Below are positions 1 through 9,237 of a stretch of DNA of 64,000 nt, one piece after another (the first letter of the stretch is position 1; every line of letters starts with the position of its first letter). The stretch comes from Rhodobacterales bacterium 32-67-9 (GTDB lineage Bacteria > Pseudomonadota > Alphaproteobacteria > Rhodobacterales > Rhodobacteraceae). The stretch covers positions 1-64,000 of the forward strand of contig NCEA01000003.1 in the NCBI GenBank assembly GCA_002280515.1. The letters are read 5' to 3'. The position numbers were made by a program, and so were the translations under genes. The notes beneath the pieces were generated by a model. That model had not been told where the DNA came from. It saw only the letters and a program-made list of their open reading frames with translations, and searched no databases.

Positions 1-80
1 GCGCCGAAGACCCGCTGCCCCGTGATCATCATCAGGAGCATGGTCGAGAACATCAGGACCGCGATCGACTCGTAGGACAT
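1..80 (-). CDS. dctM: TRAP transporter large permease (DctM-type), N-terminal fragment
   Basis: Only the first 26 codons are present; the gene runs off the low-coordinate edge. The fragment reads MSYESIAVLMFSTMLLMMIT followed by GQRVFG. A hydrophobic first helix followed by a short G-x-R/P loop is the usual start of DctM subunits. The ATG shares one base with the TGA of the upstream small permease, so the two are translationally coupled. In TRAP systems this subunit forms the sodium-coupled transport channel in the inner membrane. Family assignment rests on the N-terminus plus the adjacent DctQ; the substrate cannot be inferred. Confidence 0.8.
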   Translation of the reverse strand, partial: MSYESIAVLMFSTMLLMMITGQRVFG

Positions 81-586
81 CAGATTTCCTCACCGCGGAT
101 GATCGCGAAATCGCGGATGAGGTGCGCTATGGCTTGCAGGATCATCAGGACGAAACTGACGCAGATGATGACCTTGATCGGCCACAGGTAGGGGCGCCAG
201 CCGGTCGGCGACCTCTCCCATGTCTCGAAGGAATAGACGGTGCTGCCGAAGGCGCCGTAGAGCATGACGCAGAGATAGAAGATCAGCGCGAAGACAGTGA
301 ACACGTCCCAGAGCGCCTGTGTGCGCGGACGCAGCCGGGCATAGAGCAGGTCCATCCGCACGTTGGTATCCAGAAGGAACGTGTAGGGCGCGCCGAGCAG
401 GTAGTAGGCGACCAGCGTGAACTGCGCCATTTCCAGTGTCCAGATCGCCGGCACCCGGATGATCTTGGTGACCGAGGACCAGATGAGGATCGCCATCATC
501 AGGAAGAGCAGATACATCGCCATCCGGCCGACGCGGTAATTCAGCCCCTCGATCACCCTGACATAGGTTCGGCACCAGTTCGGCAT
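80..586 (-). CDS. dctQ: TRAP transporter small permease (DctQ-type)
   Basis: 168 aa with four predicted membrane helices (about residues 20-40, 55-75, 93-115 and 135-160), the size and layout of DctQ small subunits. A charged segment after helix 2 (TNVRMDLLYARL) matches the 'vrvd' loop typical of the family. Its start is one base from the stop of the upstream N-formylglutamate amidohydrolase gene, and its stop overlaps the start of the large permease, so all three are one transcription unit. The periplasmic binding protein (DctP) is not in the window and may lie beyond the left edge. DctQ is needed for assembly and function of the DctM channel. Confidence 0.9.
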   Translation of the reverse strand: MPNWCRTYVRVIEGLNYRVGRMAMYLLFLMMAILIWSSVTKIIRVPAIWTLEMAQFTLVAYYLLGAPYTFLLDTNVRMDLLYARLRPRTQALWDVFTVFALIFYLCVMLYGAFGSTVYSFETWERSPTGWRPYLWPIKVIICVSFVLMILQAIAHLIRDFAIIRGEEI

Positions 587-587
587 G

Positions 588-1376
588 TCAGACCGCCGCC
601 TTTGTTGCGGGTTTCAGGGACGGTGCCGCCAGAGCTGCGGCGAGGACGGGGGCGAGGCCGTCGGCCATCGCCGCCTCGGCCTCGGGATCCGCGATCAGGT
701 CGTTGCGGATCTCCAGCATCACGTTGGCAAGCCCGTAGGGCGTCGCCTGAAGCCGGAGCGTGTGCGTCACCTCGTCGGCGGCCGAATAGGGCTCGTTCAG
801 GCGGCAGTCGAGGCCGGTGCGCGCCGTCGCCTCGGCCAGCACCGCGCGGGCAAGCGTCGGGTCGGCGTCGTGGATGACGCCGAACTCGACATCGCGGCGC
901 TTGCCGAACCAGACCGGGGTGAAGCTGTGGACCGTGACGATGACAGGCGGCGCGCCGCCGGCGAGCCGCCGCGCGATCTCGGCGTGCAGCGCGGCGTGGA
1001 AGGGCAGGTAGACCGCCTCGGTCCGGCGCTGGCGCTCGGTCGGAGTCAGGCCCGCGTTGCCGGGAATGTCGTAGGTCTCGCTCCGCGCCGCCATCGCGCC
1101 GGGCGAGTGGGGCGGCCTGTTCAGGTCGTAGACGAGCCGCGAGATGCCGGCGGCGACGAGCGGCGCGTTGAGATTGGCGGCAAGCCGCCGCGCGACGCCG
1201 AGCGCGCCGGGGTCCCAGGCGATATGCGCGGCCCGCGCCTCGGGGTCGAGCCCAAGGGTGCCGAAGGCGGCGGGGAAGTGGTTCGAGGCATGTTCGCAGA
1301 CGATCAGGAACGGCCCCGGCGCACCGCCGTTTTCAGTCACCACGACCGGAAGGCTCTGATTTTGCGCCGCCGCCAT
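588..1376 (-). CDS. N-formylglutamate amidohydrolase family protein
   Basis: 262 aa and full length for the N-formylglutamate amidohydrolase family (PF05013). The N-terminus has the metal-site motif CEHASNHFP; later motifs include SRLVYDLNRPP, HSFTPVW and a C-terminal MLEIRNDLI. Known members hydrolyse N-formyl-L-glutamate to formate and glutamate at the end of one histidine-degradation route, but many paralogues act on other N-acyl amino acids. No hut genes are nearby; it is first in an operon with TRAP permeases and faces an RpiR regulator. A role in processing the TRAP substrate is therefore inferred, not shown. Start is the ATG at 1376. Confidence 0.85.
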   Translation of the reverse strand: MAAAQNQSLPVVVTENGGAPGPFLIVCEHASNHFPAAFGTLGLDPEARAAHIAWDPGALGVARRLAANLNAPLVAAGISRLVYDLNRPPHSPGAMAARSETYDIPGNAGLTPTERQRRTEAVYLPFHAALHAEIARRLAGGAPPVIVTVHSFTPVWFGKRRDVEFGVIHDADPTLARAVLAEATARTGLDCRLNEPYSAADEVTHTLRLQATPYGLANVMLEIRNDLIADPEAEAAMADGLAPVLAAALAAPSLKPATKAAV

Positions 1377-1430
1377 TATCCCGGATGCCCCTGATTCACC
1401 ACCTCAAGGCTCCTCTGCCGCACCGCTTTC

Positions 1431-1480
1431 TGTCAAGATGTTTTCTGAATTGAATTTTCTGTTACAATCGTTTCTATGGT
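1431..1480. promoter_or_regulatory. Divergent promoter region with direct repeats, candidate RpiR operator
   Basis: This is the only AT-rich stretch between the divergent regulator and TRAP operon. TTTTCTG occurs twice, at 1441-1447 and 1455-1461 (14 bp apart, same strand), with a partial third copy (TTTCTAT) near 1471. A perfect TTGACA lies on the minus strand at 1431-1436, with no good -10 at the right spacing. The repeats are direct observation; binding by the adjacent RpiR protein is inference. Confidence 0.35.
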
Positions 1481-1519
1481 GCGGCCGGACGCCTTCGGAC
1501 CGCTTGGGAGTACGACAGG

Positions 1520-2392
1520 GTGCCAGGAGCCGCGCGGACGATCGAACAGCAGATCAGGGCCCGCTTCGACGGTCTGACACGGGCCGAGCGCCAGCTCGCG
1601 AGCCATCTCACCCGGCACTATCCGGTGGCCGCGCTCGGCTCCATCACGGCGCTGGCGAAGGGGGCGGAGGTCTCGACCCCGACGGTGGTCCGTCTGGTGC
1701 AGAAGCTTGGTTACAAGGGCTATCCCGATTTCCAGACCGTGGTGCGTGCCGAGGTCGAGGAACGCCTGATCTCTCCCATCGCCAAGCACGACCGCTGGAC
1801 GGTGGGGGTGCCGGACACCCATATCCTCAACCGTTTCGCCGATGCGGTCGTCGGCAACCTTCAGGCGACGCTCGGCCAGATCGACCATGCGGAGTTCGAC
1901 GCGGTGGCGCGGCTGATGGCCGACAAGAACCGCAAGATCCTCGCCATGGGTGGACGAATCACCCATGCGATGGCGGATTACTTCGTTACCCACATGAAGA
2001 TCATCCGCCGCGACGTGACGCTGATTTCCGACATGTCGAACGCCTGGCCGCCGGCGCTGATCGACATGGCGCCCGGCGACGTACTTCTGGCCTTCGACAT
2101 CCGGCGCTACGAGAACAACGTCCTCAGCCTTGTCGAGATTGCCGCCGATCAAGGGGCGGAGGTGGTGCTGATCACCGACCAGTGGATTTCTCCGGCGGCG
2201 GAGCGGGCGCGTTACCGCCTTTCGGCCCATATCGAGGCGCCCTCGGCCTGGGATTCGACCGTGGCGATCCAGGTGCTGGTCGAAACCCTGCTGGCGGCGG
2301 TGCAGACCCTCACCTGGGACGAGACGCAGGCTCGGATGAAGCGGCTCGAGGATCTCTATTCCCGCGCGCGGTTCTTCCGCCGCTCGCGCTGA
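1520..2392 (+). CDS. MurR/RpiR family transcriptional regulator
   Basis: 290 aa. Residues about 1-80 form the HTH_6 DNA-binding domain (TRAERQLASHLTRHYP, then STPTVVRLVQKLGYKGYPDF). Residues about 125-265 form a SIS sugar-isomerase-type ligand domain. Start is GTG at 1520 with GGGAG nine bases upstream. It is divergent from the N-formylglutamate amidohydrolase-TRAP operon and probably controls it; RpiR regulators usually sense phosphorylated sugars, but amino-acid and purine catabolism members exist. The stop codon directly abuts the stop of the convergent DMT permease gene (no spacer). Confidence 0.9.
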   Translation: MPGAARTIEQQIRARFDGLTRAERQLASHLTRHYPVAALGSITALAKGAEVSTPTVVRLVQKLGYKGYPDFQTVVRAEVEERLISPIAKHDRWTVGVPDTHILNRFADAVVGNLQATLGQIDHAEFDAVARLMADKNRKILAMGGRITHAMADYFVTHMKIIRRDVTLISDMSNAWPPALIDMAPGDVLLAFDIRRYENNVLSLVEIAADQGAEVVLITDQWISPAAERARYRLSAHIEAPSAWDSTVAIQVLVETLLAAVQTLTWDETQARMKRLEDLYSRARFFRRSR

Positions 2393-3286
2393 TCAGACGG
2401 TCAACGGCGGCGGACGGTGGCGCATGCCGGTGGCGGCGTTGAGGGCGATGGCGGCCAGAAGGACCGTGCCGCCGACGAAGGTGCCGGCACTCGCGCTTTC
2501 GCCGAGGAAGAGCCAGACCCAGACCGGCGACAGCATCACCTCGGCCATGGACAGAAGCCCGATCTCGGCCGCCGGCACAACGCGGCTTCCGGCCGTGTAG
2601 ATCGCCATGCCAAGGCCGAGGAGCACAGTGCCCATCGCGAGCGCGATCGCGATCGAGCGCGGCGGCAGCGCGAAGCTTTCGCCGCGCGCCAAGATTACCA
2701 CGCCGGCGACGAGGACGGATAGCGTGCCGCCGATCAGCACCGCAGGCAGCATGTCGCCCAGACGGCCCCAACGCAGGGTGATGGTGAAGGCGGCGAAGCC
2801 CGCCGACGACAGCAGGGCGGCGAGGTTGCCCCAGCCCGCACCGATGGCGAGCCCCTCGCGTACCATCACGAACATGCCGACCCCGGCCAGCGCGATGGCG
2901 CCCCAGGTGGCCGGGCGCACCGGTTCCTTCAGGAGAAGCCAGGCCATCACCGCCGTCATCAGCGGTGCTGCGGCAAAGAGGAAGACCGCATTGGCGATGG
3001 TCGTCGCCTGGATCGCGAAGATCGCGCCAGCGAAGGCGACGACAAGTCCGGCCCCGCCGATCAGCCCCGGCCAGCCCGCGGCGCGGATCCGGTCGAAGGG
3101 GCGCCCGCCCGAGCGGCGCAGGATCACGAGGAAAAGCACCGGCACCAGCCCGAGCGAGCGGTAGAAGAGTACGTGCCAGGTGCCCGCGTCGCCCATCAGC
3201 CGGATCGCGAGGCCCATGAGCGACCAGAGCACCGCCGCGAGGATGACGAAGAGCACCCCCCGCCGGTAGCCTATTTCGCTGCCCAT
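2393..3286 (-). CDS. DMT/EamA family transporter
   Basis: 297 aa with about ten hydrophobic helices arranged as two EamA repeats (roughly residues 10-145 and 155-290), standard for the drug/metabolite transporter superfamily. The first repeat shows FYRSLGLVPVLF and the second ends LSPVWVWLFLGES. Members export amino acids, metabolites or drugs across the inner membrane; the substrate cannot be read from the sequence. The gene ends against the RpiR gene and is separated by about 90 bp from the YcaQ-type gene upstream, so it may be transcribed separately. Confidence 0.88.
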   Translation of the reverse strand: MGSEIGYRRGVLFVILAAVLWSLMGLAIRLMGDAGTWHVLFYRSLGLVPVLFLVILRRSGGRPFDRIRAAGWPGLIGGAGLVVAFAGAIFAIQATTIANAVFLFAAAPLMTAVMAWLLLKEPVRPATWGAIALAGVGMFVMVREGLAIGAGWGNLAALLSSAGFAAFTITLRWGRLGDMLPAVLIGGTLSVLVAGVVILARGESFALPPRSIAIALAMGTVLLGLGMAIYTAGSRVVPAAEIGLLSMAEVMLSPVWVWLFLGESASAGTFVGGTVLLAAIALNAATGMRHRPPPLTV

Positions 3287-3377
3287 TCCGTTCCTCCCTT
3301 TCGCGGCAGACTGGCCGAGGGGGTGGGGGACGGTCTTCTCCGATGCCGACGCCGGGCGATGTCGTTTTCGGCGAAGC

Positions 3378-4583
3378 TCAGACCGGACGAAGCCAGCCGT
3401 CGACGAAGCTCACGCCGTCGCAGCCGGTGAAGCGGGCGAGGCGGTCGAGTTCCGCCTCGAGCCGGGCGATGCGGCCGGCCCCCATCGAAACGCCCGGCTC
3501 CGGCCAGAAGGCGCGCACCGCAAGCCGCCCCTCGGCGCGGGCGGCCTTCGCGTCGAGCCGGCCGATGAGGCGGTCGCGCTCCATCACCGGGAAGACGTAA
3601 TAGCCGTACTGGCGCTTCGCCTCCGGCACGAAGACTTCGATCCGGTAGAAGAAGCCGAAGAGGCGCTCGGTCCGGTTCCGGTCGCGCAGCGCCGGATCGA
3701 AGGGGGAGAGGATGCGGACCCGGTTCGGCGCTTCGCCGACCTTCGCCGCCGCCTCGTGGATATCGGGCCGGGCAAAGCACTTGCGCGGTCGTCCGTCCGC
3801 CCCTTCGACCGTGATCTCGACAATCTCGCCCCGTGTCATCGCCGCCGCGCACCAGTCCTTCGCTTCCTGCGGCGCCACGGTATCCCAGAAGGCGGCAATC
3901 TCCCCCGACGTGGCAAAGCCGAGCCGGTCGAGGGCCGCGTTGCAGGCCCAGTCGATGGTCTCGGCCTCGGCCGGCGCTGGGGCGGCGTGGGCCTCGGGGT
4001 GGACCCGTTCGGTCAGGTCGTAGAGCTTGGCGAAGTTGCGCCGGTGGCAGACGGAAAGCTCCCCCGAGCGCCAGAGGAACTCCAGCGCGGTCTTCGACGG
4101 ATGCCATTCCCACCAGCCGCCCTTGCCGCGCGTCTCGTCCTCGCCCACATCGCCCGAGCCGCAGGGGCCACCGGCGCGCACATGGGCCAGAACGTCCGCG
4201 ATCTTGTCGTGGAACTCCGTGCCCTGCCAGGCTGCCCATCTCGACAGGATGCGGTCCGAGTCCCGGGCAAAGCGCAGCTTCCAGTGGGCGAAGAATTCGG
4301 TCGGGATGACCGAGGCGTCGTGTGTCCAGTGCTCGAATAGCGTGCGGTCGCGTTCGAGAAGGCGTGAGAGATTGCCGGGCCGGTAGCTCTGCCGCCGCGA
4401 CCAGAGGATCATGTGATGCGCGCGCTCGACCGTGTTGATGCTGTCGACCTGGACAAAGCCGAGCCGGCGGATCAGCGTCAGAAGCTCCTCGCCCTTCGCA
4501 GGGCCAGACGGCGGCTCGATCAGCGCGTGGCGGTCGAGGAAGAGCCGCCGCGCCTCCGCGTTGGCGAGATGCGGCAGGCCCAT
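3378..4583 (-). CDS. YcaQ/AlkX-type DNA glycosylase (winged-helix, HTH_42)
   Basis: 401 aa, full length for the HTH_42 (DUF1006) family. The N-terminal region contains GFVQVDSINTVERAHHMILW, which holds the Gln-x-Asp (QVD) motif of YcaQ/AlkX enzymes, as opposed to the QxQ motif of AlkZ. Further motifs, HWTHDASVIPTEFFAHW and RHNFAK-like RRNFAKLYD, fit the family. Known members unhook interstrand crosslinks and excise alkylated bases. Its ATG overlaps the TGA of the upstream dipeptidase gene by one base, so it is the last gene coupled to a peptide-transport operon, an odd place for a repair enzyme. Confidence 0.85.
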   Translation of the reverse strand: MGLPHLANAEARRLFLDRHALIEPPSGPAKGEELLTLIRRLGFVQVDSINTVERAHHMILWSRRQSYRPGNLSRLLERDRTLFEHWTHDASVIPTEFFAHWKLRFARDSDRILSRWAAWQGTEFHDKIADVLAHVRAGGPCGSGDVGEDETRGKGGWWEWHPSKTALEFLWRSGELSVCHRRNFAKLYDLTERVHPEAHAAPAPAEAETIDWACNAALDRLGFATSGEIAAFWDTVAPQEAKDWCAAAMTRGEIVEITVEGADGRPRKCFARPDIHEAAAKVGEAPNRVRILSPFDPALRDRNRTERLFGFFYRIEVFVPEAKRQYGYYVFPVMERDRLIGRLDAKAARAEGRLAVRAFWPEPGVSMGAGRIARLEAELDRLARFTGCDGVSFVDGWLRPV

Positions 4584-5628
4584 CAGCCCCAGGTCCGCTC
4601 CAGCAGCGCCAGCCAGTTCTGGTGCGCGAGCTTGGCCAGCAGCGCGTCGTCAAAGCCATGCGCGCGCAGGGCGGCGAGAAGCCGCGGCAGGCCGGCCACG
4701 TCGCCGATATCCGCCGGCACCGTCGCCCCGTCGAAATCCGAGCCGAGGCCGACGCGGTTCTCGCCGAGCTTGCCGATCAGGTAATCGAGGTGGCGCAGGA
4801 CCGGATCCCAGCCCGTGAAGGTCGACTTGCGGCCATCCTCGCGCAGGAAGACGGTGGCGAAGTTCAGCCCGACCATGCCGTCCGACTCGGCGATCATCGC
4901 AAGCTGCCGGTCGGTCAGGTTGCGGGTCGAGGGGGTGATCGCATGAGCGTTCGAATGGGTGGCGACCAGAGGTGCGTCGGAGAGGGCGGCGACATCGTTG
5001 AAGCCGGCCTCGTTGAGATGGCTGAGGTCGATCATGATCTTCAGCGCGTTGCATTCGGCGACGAGTCGCTTGCCCGCCGCGGTCAGCCCCGGGCCGCTGT
5101 CGGGCGTGCCGGGGAAGCGGAACGGGACACCGTGGCCGAAAACCGTCGGCCGCGACCAGACCGGGCCGAGCGAGCGGAGGCCCGCCGCATGCCAGAGGTG
5201 CAGCGCGTCGAGATCCTCGCCGATCGGCTCGGCGCCTTCGAAATGCAAGATCGCGGCAATCTTGCCGGCTGCCATCGCGCCCCGGATTTCCGCGACCGTC
5301 CGGCAGATCGCCAGCGTGCCGGTGCGTTCCATCCACATCAGATGTCCGATCATCGCGGCGGCGACCGGCTGCGCGGCATCCGTGCCGATCAGGTCTGGCA
5401 GCGGCAGGTCATAGGGCGGGGCGTCCATGATCGCCTCGTAATCGGGGGCATCATGGGCGACGGGCGAGGGGATGTAGACCGCGAAGAAGCCGCCGGCGAA
5501 GCCGCCCGCCTTCATCCGGGGCAGGTCGAGATGGCCCTTGCCCTCGCCTTTCAGCCAGATCGTGTCGCGATGTTCAGGGGCGCGGAGAAGTCGCAGGAGG
5601 AAGTCGTTGTGACCGTCGAATACGGGGA

Positions 5629-5632
<4 letters not shown>
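4583..5632 (-). CDS. Membrane dipeptidase (renal dipeptidase family, peptidase M19)
   Basis: 349 aa, starting MIPVFDGHNDFLLRL. The DGHND motif near the N-terminus supplies the first zinc ligands, LHFEGAEPI the bridging Glu, MIDLSHLNEAGF and VATHSNAHAI the later His ligands, and LGSDFDGATVP the C-terminal family signature. M19 enzymes hydrolyse dipeptides and some D-amino-acid-containing substrates. Start chosen at 5632 because the ATG overlaps the stop of the upstream ABC ATPase gene (ATGA); a longer open frame upstream lies wholly inside that gene. Its place behind a complete Dpp-type transporter suggests it cleaves the imported dipeptide; it has no evident signal peptide, so it likely acts in the cytoplasm. 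Confidence 0.9.
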
Positions 5633-6386
<754 letters not shown>

Positions 6387-6399
<13 letters not shown>

Positions 6400-7220
6400 G
6401 CCGCGTCCCTTTCGAGCGTTGGCAGCGGGCGCACGCCGCCCTCGATCTTCGGCAGGCAGTTCATCAGGCCCCGCGTGTAGGGGTGCTGCGCCTTGTCGAG
6501 TTCGGAGGCCTTCAGTTCCTCGACAACGCGGCCGGCATACATGACGAGGACGCGGTCGCAGAACGAGGAGACGAGGCGCAGGTCGTGGCTGATGAAGATG
6601 AGCCCCATCCCCCGGTCGCGGACCAGCGCGTCGAGGATGCGCAGCACCTCGACCTGCACCGTCACGTCGAGGGCGGAGGTCGGCTCGTCCGCGATCAGGA
6701 GGTCAGGCTCGGTCACCAGCATCATCGCGATCATCGCGCGCTGGCCCATGCCGCCGGACAGCTCGTGCGGATAGGCGCGGAACACCCGCTCGGGGTCGCG
6801 GATCTGCACCGCCTCGAGCATGGCGAGGGCGCGGACGCGGGCCTCGGCCCTCGTCTCGCCGGCGCCGAACTTCAGCGCCTCCAGCAGTTGCTTGCCGACG
6901 GTCATGACCGGATTGAGCGAGAATTTCGGGTCCTGCATGACCATCGACATCCGCGCGCCCCGCAAGCGGCGCCAGGTGGCGGCGGAGGCGTTCTTGAGAT
7001 CGATGCCGTCGAAATTCAGCACCTTCGCCGTGGCCTTGCCAGGCGGCGGCGTCAGCCCGAGGAGGGCGCGGCCGGTCTGGCTTTTGCCCGATCCGCTTTC
7101 ACCGACGATGCCGAGCCGTTCGCGGCCGAGCGTGAAGGAGACGCCGCGCACGACCTCGGACGGGCCTGCCCGTGTCGGAAAGGTGATCCGCAGGTCTTCG
7201 ACCGTGAGGAGGGGCGTCAT
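6387..7220 (-). CDS. Peptide ABC transporter ATP-binding protein (DppD/OppD-type)
   Basis: 277 aa. Walker [11 protein letters not shown]-loop SMVMQDPKFSLNP, signature LSGGMGQRAMIAMML, Walker [13 protein letters not shown] and H-loop FISHDLRLV are all present. The DppD/OppD class is indicated by the GKSQ Walker A and the M-x-QR signature. Like its partner it has a short C-terminus without the usual Cys motif. It is separated from the permease gene upstream by 43 bp holding a repeated motif (7228-7260), the only notable gap between the transporter genes of this operon. Confidence 0.92.
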
Positions 7221-7227
7221 CGGCGGA

Positions 7228-7260
7228 TGCCTCCGGCGGGGATATTTTCGGCAAGATGAA
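7228..7260 (+). repeat. Dispersed intergenic motif, copy 1
   Basis: The sequence has a CTCCGGCGGGGATATTT core followed by TCGGCAAGATGAA. A related copy lies on the other strand at 53360-53387, sharing the TATTT-CGG-CAAGATGAA part preceded by a G-rich block. From memory, motifs of this kind recur between genes in Rhodobacterales genomes, but this cannot be checked here. The function is unknown; it lies between two genes of one operon, so it is unlikely to be a full terminator. Confidence 0.45.
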
Positions 7261-7263
7261 AGT

Positions 7264-8178
7264 TCATTTGCGGGCTTTCGGATCGAGAACGTCGCGCAGC
7301 CCGTCGCCGAGAAGGTTGAAGCCGAGCGAGACGATGAAGATGGCGATGCCGGGCATGGTCGCGACCCACCACTGGTCGATGAGGAAGCGCCGCCCGGCGG
7401 CGATCATCGCGCCCCATTCGGGCTGCGGCGGCTGGGCGCCGAGGCCGAGAAAGCCGAGCCCTGCCGCCGTCAGGATGATGCCGGCCATGTCGAGCGTGAC
7501 GCGGATGATCACCGAGGAGAGGCAGAGTGGCGTCACGTGTCCCCAGAGGATGCGGGCCGAGGAGGCGCCCTGAAGCCGGGCGGCATTGATGTAGTCGCTG
7601 TCGCGGATGGTCAGCGTCTCGGCGCGGGCGAGACGGGCGTAGGGTGGCCAGGAGGTGATCGCGATGGCGATGATCGCGTTCTCGATGCCGGGGCCGAGGG
7701 CGGCGACGAAGGCCAGCGCCAGGATGAGGCGCGGGAAGGCGAGGAAGATGTCGGTGATCCGCATCAGCACGGTGTCGACCCAGCCGCCGAAATAGCCCGA
7801 GGTGGTGCCGACGAGAAGCCCGATCGGCGTCGCGATGACCGCGACGAGGACGACGACCATCAGCGTCAGCCGCGAGCCGTGGACGATGCGGCTGAAGATG
7901 TCGCGGGCGAGATCGTCTGTGCCGAGCAAGTGGTCGCCGGTCAGGGGCGGCAGGAACCGCGCGGTCCTGAGGTCGCCGCCGATCACCGGATTGTAGGGCG
8001 CGATGACGTCGGCGAAGATCGCGACGAGGATGAGGGCGAGGACGATGCCGAGCCCGACCATCGCGAGCCAGTTGGAGCGGAAGGTGAGCCAGGTCCGGTA
8101 GGCCTGACCAAGCCGGGCCTGCCGGCGCGAGGCCGGGCGTTCGGAGAGGAGCCATTCGCGGCGGGTCATCGCGGTCAT
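7264..8178 (-). CDS. Peptide ABC transporter permease (DppC-type)
   Basis: 304 aa with an N-terminal cytoplasmic segment (OppC_N region, residues about 1-35), a first helix (WLAMVGLGIVLALILVAIFA) and the BPD_transp_1 domain with five further helices. GTDDLARDIFSRIVHGSRLTL and the EAA loop RAETLTIRDSDYINAARLQGASSARILWGHV are typical of DppC/OppC. Start placed at 8178, where ATG overlaps the stop of the upstream permease gene by four bases; the longer open frame upstream is a shadow inside that gene. Forms the inner-membrane channel with the DppB-type partner. Confidence 0.92.
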   Translation of the reverse strand: MTAMTRREWLLSERPASRRQARLGQAYRTWLTFRSNWLAMVGLGIVLALILVAIFADVIAPYNPVIGGDLRTARFLPPLTGDHLLGTDDLARDIFSRIVHGSRLTLMVVVLVAVIATPIGLLVGTTSGYFGGWVDTVLMRITDIFLAFPRLILALAFVAALGPGIENAIIAIAITSWPPYARLARAETLTIRDSDYINAARLQGASSARILWGHVTPLCLSSVIIRVTLDMAGIILTAAGLGFLGLGAQPPQPEWGAMIAAGRRFLIDQWWVATMPGIAIFIVSLGFNLLGDGLRDVLDPKARK

Positions 8179-9236
8179 CGGCCCCTCCTGACCCGGGGGT
8201 CGAGCAGCGAATAGAGAAGGTCGGACAGAAGGTTCAGCCCGACGAAGATCGACCCGATCACCAGGGTGCCGCCGAGAACCGCGTTCATGTCGGCGTTCTG
8301 GAGCGAGTTGGTAAGGTACTGGCCAAGTCCGGGCCAGGCGAAGACCGTCTCGGTCAGGACCGAGCCTTCGAGGAGGTTGGCGTAGGAGAGGGCGACGACC
8401 GTGACGAGCGGCACGGCGGCGTTCCTGAGCGCATGGACCCAGATGATGCGCCATTCCGGTACGCCCTTGACCCGTGCGGTTGTGACGTATTCCTGCGCCA
8501 GTTCGTTCAGCATGAAGCTGCGGGTCATCCGGCTGATATAGGCCATCGAGAAATACCCCAGCAGCGAGGCGGGCAGGATGATGTGGGAAAACACATTGCG
8601 GAACACCTCCCACTGGCCCTGCATGGCGCTGTCGAGAAGAAGGAGCCCGGTCTTCGGCGTCAACGCGTATTCATAGGCGATGTCGATCCGGCCGGGGCCG
8701 GCGACCCATTGCAGTCGGGCGTAGAAGACGAGCAGGCCGAGCAGGCCGAGCCAGAAGATCGGCGCCGAATAGCCGACGAGCCCCAGCACCCTGACCGCCT
8801 GGTCTGCGAACCGGCCCTGGCGGACGGCGGCCCAGACGCCCATCGGAATCCCGATCACTGTGCCAATCAGGATGGCGACCGTCGCAAGCTCCAGCGTTGC
8901 CGGGAAGACGCGGGCGATATCGTCGACGATGTCGCGCTTGGTGAGGAAGCTCTGGCCGAAATCTCCGGTCATGACCTTCTGGAGGTAGATCCAGAACTGC
9001 TCGTAAAGCGGTTTGTCGAGCCCAAGCTCGAGATAGACCCGGTCATAGACCGATTGGGAGGCGCGGTCGCCGACCACCGCCAGGACCGGATCGACGGGCA
9101 CCACCCGGCCAATCAGGAAGGTGACGACGAGAAGCCCGAGAAAGGTCAGCGCGACGGTCGCGACGAGTTTCACCGCTTTCCACGCGACGCGCAGGAGGGC
9201 GCTGTCGCGCCCTCCGCCGGTGGTCGTATCGCTCAT
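8175..9236 (-). CDS. Peptide ABC transporter permease (DppB-type)
   Basis: 353 aa, a BPD_transp_1 permease with an initial helix (LVATVALTFLGLLVVTFLIG), a periplasmic loop and five more helices. The EAA motif lies in NELAQEYVTTARVKGVPEWRIIWVHALRNA, matching DppB/OppB. It starts one base after the stop of the substrate-binding protein gene, so SBP and permease are tightly coupled here, unlike the second peptide system in this window, where a hairpin separates them. Confidence 0.92.
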   Translation of the reverse strand: MSDTTTGGGRDSALLRVAWKAVKLVATVALTFLGLLVVTFLIGRVVPVDPVLAVVGDRASQSVYDRVYLELGLDKPLYEQFWIYLQKVMTGDFGQSFLTKRDIVDDIARVFPATLELATVAILIGTVIGIPMGVWAAVRQGRFADQAVRVLGLVGYSAPIFWLGLLGLLVFYARLQWVAGPGRIDIAYEYALTPKTGLLLLDSAMQGQWEVFRNVFSHIILPASLLGYFSMAYISRMTRSFMLNELAQEYVTTARVKGVPEWRIIWVHALRNAAVPLVTVVALSYANLLEGSVLTETVFAWPGLGQYLTNSLQNADMNAVLGGTLVIGSIFVGLNLLSDLLYSLLDPRVRRGR

Positions 9237-9237
9237 G

